From Bradyrhizobium centrolobii (GTDB taxonomy: Bacteria > Pseudomonadota > Alphaproteobacteria > Rhizobiales > Xanthobacteraceae), in NCBI RefSeq assembly GCF_001641635.1, contig NZ_LUUB01000040.1, forward strand, positions 62,001-126,000: a stretch of DNA of 64,000 nucleotides, read 5' to 3'. Under the pieces are notes generated by a model. That model was not told the origin of the DNA. It made no database searches and worked only from the letters and a program-made list of their open reading frames with translations. The position numbers and the translations under genes are program-made. Shown here one piece after another: positions 59,541 through 64,000 of this stretch (position 1 is the stretch's first letter; the number at the start of each line of letters is the position of its first letter).

Positions 59541-59706
59541 GGTAGGGATATCGCCACCGATTGCAGGCAGATCATGATAAGGAGATGGGCGACACCCCCT
59601 GCGCTTCGCCTGGTAACATGGCCAAGAAAATCCTTGGGTGTATGTCACATTGGCGGCGGCCGTTGTAGATAGGCTCCTCTGGTCGGCCTTAAAAGGCCCC
59701 CCGCAG

Positions 59707-59732
59707 GTAACATCGAGGCGGCACGCAGCGAA
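59707..59732 (+). promoter_or_regulatory. EcfF/SigF-type promoter of the 59.8 kb gene
   Basis: GTAACA (59707-59712), 16 bases, CGAA (59729-59732), 95 bases before ATG 59828. One mismatch in the -35 hexamer. Confidence 0.6.
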
Positions 59733-59827
59733 CTGAGGGTCGGGCCTCCGCGTCCGGGCTGATGTTATAGGCGCCGGTTGGGCGTGCGGCGCCTATGTTC
59801 GGCCACCTCGAAAGGCAACAATGCCAA

Positions 59828-60490
59828 ATGAATAAAGCGCACGAACGACGTCTGTTCCTCTCGGCCGCGGCGGCCGGACTGCTCATCGCTTCTGTTGGTG
59901 GCAGCTTCGCGGCCTCGCCCTTGAAGCTGGAGTTCGTCACTCACGCCGCCTTCTTCTCGGCGGAAACCAAGCAGCCGAAGACGCTCGACCCTCAGGTCTT
60001 CGTCGAGGATGCCTCCGCACCGGAGGCGACCGGTCCGCAGGGCATCAAGCACGTCGCCGGCGAGCGGCCGCCGTTCATCGACCAGGATCCCAAGACGTCG
60101 AAGCTGTTCAACGCCGCGCACAAGCCGCTGGGCTTCGATCTCCAGTCGTGGCTCTCCGCCACCGGCACCGTCAACATCGTGGAAAAGGATAGCAAGGTGA
60201 CGCTTGAGGCGACCTTCAAGAACCTGCAGCCGAACGCGAGCTACAGCCTGTTCGAGAACCACTTCGACACGAAACCGATCAGCTTTACGCCGATGGACGG
60301 CGTCGGAAAGACGAACAGCTTCACCGCAAAGGCCGACGGCACCGCCAGCATCACCCTGACGTTGCCGAGCATGCCGACTCATGACAACGCCGTCCTCGTC
60401 ATCTACAACAGCGGCGGCGGGTCGCACGGTATGGAACGCGGCCGCATCGGGATGGACGCCCATCACCAGATCATCGCGCGGCCGGAGTGA
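59828..60490 (+). CDS. Exported protein of unknown function
   Basis: ATG 59828 (MNKAHERRLFLSAAAAGLLI) gives 220 residues with signal peptide ending SFAASP. The mature domain is mostly strands: KLEFVTHAAFFSAETKQPKT, GTVNIVEKDSKVTLEATFKN, LQPNASYSLFENHFDT, GTASITLTLPSMPTHDNAVL and SHGMERGRIGMDAHHQIIAR. It looks like a CHRD/superoxide-dismutase-like or beta-sandwich domain but I cannot confirm a family. Several His near the C-terminus could bind a metal. EcfF-type promoter upstream. Confidence 0.75.
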   Translation: MNKAHERRLFLSAAAAGLLIASVGGSFAASPLKLEFVTHAAFFSAETKQPKTLDPQVFVEDASAPEATGPQGIKHVAGERPPFIDQDPKTSKLFNAAHKPLGFDLQSWLSATGTVNIVEKDSKVTLEATFKNLQPNASYSLFENHFDTKPISFTPMDGVGKTNSFTAKADGTASITLTLPSMPTHDNAVLVIYNSGGGSHGMERGRIGMDAHHQIIARPE

Positions 60491-60562
60491 TCCTAAAGTG
60501 TTCCGCTTGGGGGCGACCGGTCGCGGCCCCCCTTGCGGTCTGGGCCGAAGGAGCGGCTACCG

Positions 60563-60715
60563 ATGACGCCGCGCGCCGAAGCACTCGAGGAGGTTGCGGC
60601 GACATCGAAGGCCGACCTCAAGAGCAAACGGCTGGAAGATCTCGTCCGAACGATCTTCGAGGCCGTGCCCGGGCTGAAATTTGAAGGCTCCAACCTCAAG
60701 ATACGGCCTGCCTGA
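60563..60715 (+). CDS. Very small ORF, possible fragment
   Basis: The 50-residue frame MTPRAEALEEVAATSKADLK then SKRLEDLVRTIFEAVPGLKF is helical and resembles the N-terminal lead of some restriction-endonuclease-like proteins (GxxLEDLVxxIFExVPG). It ends quickly at GSNLKIRPA. It may be a gene fragment or a real small protein. Confidence 0.4.
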   Translation: MTPRAEALEEVAATSKADLKSKRLEDLVRTIFEAVPGLKFEGSNLKIRPA

Positions 60716-60980
60716 CGTTTTCGGCCGCGGGTGAGCCTTCATCCAAATCCGCGACGGAATGGAACTGTCGGGGTGCGATACCTGCAGCTTACGCTTGAGT
60801 GCCCGTCTCTTCATGGTCGCCGTCAGACGCGACTTGCCGATCTGCTTCATTGGCGTCTTTGGAGATGCGTTCCGATTTGAATTCGTCCTTTCGGACAAGG
60901 TCGCGCCGTGGAGATTCCCATCTCGCTCAGCTGGATCTCATTTGATTGTCGTGGAGATCATCGAAGCAAATGCAGGAACC

Positions 60981-61189
60981 ATGGTTGATAATGATAACAA
61001 CAACCGGCGCCGGCTCGTGGAGTTCAAGGAGGGGTGCCGCTATGGCAAATTCGGAAAAACCAAGGCTTACGAGCTGATCGCCACGAAAGGATCAGGGCCT
61101 ACAAGATGGGAGGCAAGACCATGATCGACCTCGACAGCGTGGATGAATATCACGCTTCGCTGCCGAGGGTCGAAACAAGCGCAAGCTAG
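60981..61189 (+). pseudogene. Excisionase-like HTH gene, frameshifted, copy 2
   Basis: MVDNDNNNRRRLVEFKEGCR and YGKFGKTKAYELIA match copy 1 at 14321. A missing C (GCCACG instead of GCCCACG near 61083) shifts the frame. The other frame then continues RIRAYKMGGKTMIDLDSVDE and HASLPRVETS to TAG 61187. Confidence 0.75.
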
Positions 61190-61239
61190 GCCGCCGATCT
61201 GCGCAGCAAGACGGCAGGCGCACCATTGCGCAGGCTGTC

Positions 61240-61720
61240 GCGGCGATCGGACCAATGAGCATTAAACGCGGGCGTTCGCGCCAATAGGCCGCACGGTTAT
61301 AAATGCCGCGGACCTATTCTTGTCGCCCCTTCCAAGCTGGCGCCGCCACCTCGTCGTGCCGCTGGCGCTTTTTTCTCCGTGTCGTGGCCGAGTTGGGCTT
61401 CCACTACATCGCCGTCGAATGCACCCTCCACGTTGAGCAGGGTCGACGCGGTTGGGCGGAAGCTGTGCGCGCAGCGGTCGCGCCGTGGCCGGTATCGTAG
61501 CCCATGATCCGCGTCGCCTTGTTCAGTGCATTCCCGGAAATTGACACACCATCGTCATAGGCCGTCCAGCAGATCGCGGATCAGCGTCGCGCGATCAGCG
61601 CTCCCAGGGTTGGTCTCGCGCCAAGCGCAACCGAGTCCCCCGAAGTCGTCCGGCACGAGGTAAGTGTCTCGCTCGACATCGTGGAGCACATGGATGGGGT
61701 TCGCATGGCAAGACCCTGCC
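61240..61720 (-). pseudogene. P4-type integrase pseudogene, copy 2
   Basis: Minus-strand pieces read DVERDTYLVPDDFGGLG, RETNPGSADRATLIRDLLDG, VSISGNALNKATRIMGYDTG, then in other frames SFRPTASTLLNVEGAFDGDV. These are blocks of the catalytic half of a P4-like integrase. Frameshifts and deletions prevent a product. More sequence is retained here than in copy 1. Confidence 0.72.
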
Positions 61721-61978
61721 TTGACCTCGCGATATTATGTCAGGTCGATCCCGCCGGGGGTCTGGAGCCAGAGCCAGGTTCGATTCCGGTCGAGGCGATT
61801 GTGCAGACCGAACCAGCATGCGACGTGCCTGCTGCCGGGGAGCCCACTGTTTAATTTTTGCCAGCTAATACCGCGCGTCAGCTTGTTGGTATTTGTGTTG
61901 GTATCGGCAACAACCGAAGGCGAAAATTACTGCAAATTCAAATTGTTATTGGACTAGGCGATTATCGGCCAGGGGCAC

Positions 61979-62051
61979 CAGCCTTCGCTGCTTCGCAGCT
62001 ACGGCTGGGCGAGCCACGCACGGCGTTATCCGGGCGAAGCAGCGAAGGCTG
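61979..62051. repeat. 18-bp perfect inverted repeat at the end of module copy 2
   Basis: CAGCCTTCGCTGCTTCGC (61979-61996) and GCGAAGCAGCGAAGGCTG (62034-62051) pair across a 37-base loop. Similar TTCGCTGC...GCAGCGAAGG motifs recur beside tyrosine-recombinase insertion sites in related genomes, from general memory. It may mark an element end. Confidence 0.6.
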
Positions 62052-62171
62052 TCCTGCCGAAGCCTTGGCGGGGGCGGACTGGATCACCGAATCTCGATCC
62101 CCTCGTCCCTAGCAATCGTCACATCTCCACTGTATAAGCCGGTAGCTTCTTCACTTACCGAAGAGGCTCAC

Positions 62172-62474
62172 ATGAACGACCTGCACACGTGGCTTTCCGA
62201 ACAGCACCACGGCCTGCGGACCTTCCGGACATTCCAGCAGAAACTCGAGATGCTCGGTCGCGACGACCCCGGGCAGCGCGGTCTCTGCCGTCTCCTGAGC
62301 AGCCTTGTCGGCAGCTATGTCGAGGCCTTTGATGAGGCCCCGCTGCCGGTCGAGGTCGCCGATGACACCTATCATCGCCTGCTGACGCTGGTCGCCAGTC
62401 TCGACCTAAACGGCGATGCAAGCCGGCGGCTCGCCGACATCAACCGCGTGGCAGAGAGCGAACTCTGGCAGTGA
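62172..62474 (+). CDS. Small hypothetical protein
   Basis: ATG 62172 behind GAGG gives 100 residues: MNDLHTWLSEQHHGLRTFRT, QQKLEMLGRDDPGQRGLCRL, LLTLVASLDLNGDASRRLAD. Mostly helical, acidic, with one Cys, no signal peptide and no membrane segment. No family recognised. It is the first normal-looking gene beyond the decayed module. Confidence 0.65.
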   Translation: MNDLHTWLSEQHHGLRTFRTFQQKLEMLGRDDPGQRGLCRLLSSLVGSYVEAFDEAPLPVEVADDTYHRLLTLVASLDLNGDASRRLADINRVAESELWQ

Positions 62475-62664
62475 CGAGAGGCGGCCGCCTGCTCACGTCC
62501 GCGTCCCGGACGCACCGCACTGCGTAAGCGTTGCTGCGCAGAGCCGGGACCCGGAGCGCCGCGGGAATAGTCCCAGCCGCGTCAGCTCCCGCCCCCTTCC
62601 TCCACGACACGCTTCAACGTTGCGAGCGCGCCGCGCCAAGTCTACATGCTTCCAGCCGGAGGCC

Positions 62665-63153
62665 TCATCTCTGCGCAGTCGGGCCCGAGCGTCGCGCGAC
62701 ACGCGTGTAGGTCGTGGTCATCGTGTAGCCTTTGCGCGGACCCGATACCACGTGACGAACGACAAAGCGACCATCCGGCAGGAAGTTGTAAGTCGACTGA
62801 TAGTTGTCGAGATTGCAGAGATGGACCGCGCTTCCGCTCAGGTCTCCGCCAACGGTCGCAGACAGTGATATGTCGTGGAATAGCCGCGGCGGATTCTCGT
62901 TGAAGAAAACCTCGAAGCCTCTGTCACTCTTGCTGAAGATGTACTCGCGTTCTGCCTGCAACTCGGTGCCGTTCAACAGTTTCAGATTTCCCTGCTCGCG
63001 ATAGGCCAGTCCCCCCTTGTCCGATGGCGTGACGATCGCGACACCCTGCATCGTACCTTGGCCTTCGATAACCCGGTTGAACGACCAAGAACCGGCCAGC
63101 TTCTCCGCCACCTCCGAAGCGTCACCCCAACCATCGATCACGGTTTCGTTCAT
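62665..63153 (-). CDS. DUF6314-like protein
   Basis: The protein has 162 residues. LAGSWSFNRVIEGQGTMQGV, LAYREQGNLKLLNGTELQAE and REYIFS, FFNENPPRLFHDISL, SGSAVHLCNLDNYQSTYNFL, and GPRKGYTMTTTYTR match the DUF6314 pattern of small lipocalin-like beta-barrels. No biochemical role is known. It lies convergent with the small gene at 62172. Confidence 0.78.
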   Translation of the reverse strand: MNETVIDGWGDASEVAEKLAGSWSFNRVIEGQGTMQGVAIVTPSDKGGLAYREQGNLKLLNGTELQAEREYIFSKSDRGFEVFFNENPPRLFHDISLSATVGGDLSGSAVHLCNLDNYQSTYNFLPDGRFVVRHVVSGPRKGYTMTTTYTRVARRSGPTAQR

Positions 63154-63282
63154 ATCTCCAGACCCACGCGTTCACTGGCCGACCCGATTTGCGGCCTCGC
63201 AAAACCCCCGGCATGGAGTTCAACGCGCCGAGCCAGTACCTATATCTTACGGCGATCGGTGTTGATGTAGCGAGCAGCTTTG

Positions 63283-63516
63283 ATGGCCAGAAGACGCACG
63301 ACGGAAACGGACGCCGATGACCTCCCCCGCTTCTTCGTTTGGGTCCGCGGCCTCGAGGGGCCCGAGCCGCAGAGATGGATGGCGATGGATTTCGGCGTCG
63401 GCGACTGGAAGCGGCCGCAGGTGCTGGCCTATCTGGAACTGCCTGAGGACGAGCGGCATCTGCCGCTGTCGGTGCTGGCGCGGCGCTATCCGCCGCCGCG
63501 GGTGGAGATCTTGTAG
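63283..63516 (+). CDS. Small hypothetical protein
   Basis: The product of about 77 residues, MARRRTTETDADDLPRFFVW to MAMDFGVGDWKRPQVLAYLE and RRYPPPRVEIL, has a pattern seen in short rhizobial proteins of unknown function. ATG 63283 or 63280 may start it. No signal peptide. Confidence 0.6.
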   Translation: MARRRTTETDADDLPRFFVWVRGLEGPEPQRWMAMDFGVGDWKRPQVLAYLELPEDERHLPLSVLARRYPPPRVEIL

Positions 63517-63566
63517 AGGCGGATTAGCCGGTTCACGGTCGCGCGGCGATAGCACCGCTGCGAACA

Positions 63567-64000
63567 TCATTGGCAATACTGCTTTCCGCCAAAGGAATAG
63601 CATCTGCCGCCTTCGATGCTGGCCGGAGGAGCGGCGGGCCCGCGCGGGCTCGGTTCATGGCGCGAGACGGCCTTTGGCTTCTGCGGCGGCGGATCGGGGC
63701 GTCGCCGGCACTCGCCCTGGGCATCCAGCACGTAGTTGTTCTCGCAGACGATCTGGACGCAGCGGTCGCCGTCGACCTTTTGTCCCTTGGCGCAGACCAG
63801 GGGACAGATGCGATCCGGCTTGGCGCGCACAGCATCGAGCGCATCGAGGCTCGCGACCTTGATGTCGAATTTGGTGCCGGCATATTTGTTGAAGCTGTCG
63901 AGCGCCTTTTGCGACAGCGCAGTCCAGGCGCCGTCGGCGGCCCCGGGGTCGCAGCCGACGCGCTTGAGGTGCGCCTGGAGCAGGCGGGCGACGTCCGCCG
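63567..64000 (-). CDS. C-terminus of a cysteine-rich caspase-family type protein, 5' part outside window
   Basis: Open on the minus strand to the window edge, about 144 residues to the stop at 63567. It reads VARLLQAHLKRVGCDPGAAD then SFNKYAGTKFDIKVASLDAL, a peptidoglycan-binding-like repeat, then RICPLVCAKGQKVDGDRCVQ, CENNYVLDAQGECRR and CYSFGGKQYC. This Cys-rich tail ends many peptidase C14 (caspase-fold) proteins of Bradyrhizobium. The caspase domain would lie outside the window, so the class is inferred. Confidence 0.7.
   Translation of the reverse strand, partial: ADVARLLQAHLKRVGCDPGAADGAWTALSQKALDSFNKYAGTKFDIKVASLDALDAVRAKPDRICPLVCAKGQKVDGDRCVQIVCENNYVLDAQGECRRRPDPPPQKPKAVSRHEPSPRGPAAPPASIEGGRCYSFGGKQYCQ

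Larger units (their letters stand above)
60890..61982. mobile_element. Decayed excisionase/integrase module, copy 2
   Basis: Matches 14235-15262 in order: CATCTCGCTCAGC, HTH remnant, minus-strand integrase remnant, then TTTTTGCCAGCTAATACCGC and GGCCAGGGGCACCAG near the end. An inverted repeat follows at 61979. Confidence 0.75.

Noticed and set aside
1..64000. CRISPR arrays or rRNA genes
   Set aside because: No regularly spaced repeats with unique spacers and no rRNA-like conserved segments were seen.

Overview
The window looks like an accessory region of an alphaproteobacterial chromosome from the Bradyrhizobium/Rhodopseudomonas/Afipia group. The reasons are GC-rich coding sequence, an HWE-type histidine kinase, an EcfF/NrsF sigma/anti-sigma pair, a bufferin operon, a DUF6314 protein, and the C-terminus of the cysteine-rich caspase-family proteins typical of that group. 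The assignment is inferred from gene content only.

Layout. (1) 1-13.9 kb, defence-like block. Three genes joined by ATGA overlaps encode an Eco57I-type adenine methyltransferase (cut by the window start), a 2,129-residue YprA/DruE-type helicase with a DUF1998 module and a nuclease-like tail, and a RelE-fold/UvrD fusion. A perfect-stem terminator follows. Next come a papain-like cysteine-peptidase candidate and a divergent CHAT (caspase-like) protease. A degenerate tRNA-fMet copy and an integrase C-terminus close the block. (2) 14.2-23.8 kb, decayed region: a broken excisionase/integrase module, SDR, LysR and cupin pseudogenes, a tRNA-Arg, and a few intact genes (solute-binding protein, TctC-like receptor, cupin, LysR). 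Three copies of a palindromic repeat lie here. (3) 24-30 kb: a MASE1/CHASE/PAS/HWE hybrid kinase, a broken methyltransferase gene, and a cytochrome c-FTR1 iron permease fusion. (4) 29.9-33.5 kb: mer operon (merR, merT, merP, merA-like oxidoreductase, GDCC protein, merB). (5) 35-61 kb: metal/thiol-stress island. It holds VKOR, radical SAM, methyltransferase and DUF255; a full bufferin operon with its ECF sigma factor and NrsF; a P1B ATPase with CcdA-like partner, controlled by a MerR-HMA fusion; thioredoxin/CcdA and TlpA-like genes; DUF3179; an NPCAP-repeat peptide; and a five-heme cytochrome c. (6) 60.9-62 kb: a second, related broken excisionase/integrase module. (7) 62-64 kb: ordinary chromosomal-looking genes.

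How it fits together. Eight intergenic sites match GTAAC[C/T/A]-N15/16-CGAA. As I recall it, this is the motif recognised by Caulobacter SigF (EcfF). They lie upstream of the VKOR/radical SAM operon, bufA, the thioredoxin/CcdA pair, the 53.3 kb gene, DUF3179, the NPCAP peptide, a small secreted protein and the 59.8 kb gene. The sigma factor encoded at 42 kb therefore probably controls most of the island as one envelope metal/thiol-stress regulon. Two near-identical MerR-type promoters (48.5 and 50.2 kb) link the P-type ATPase to the MerR-HMA regulator.

Many broken genes differ from an intact frame by one base in a homopolymer. That can mean real decay, phase variation or assembly error, and raw reads should be checked before these genes are called dead. 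I saw no CRISPR array, rRNA or intact integrase.
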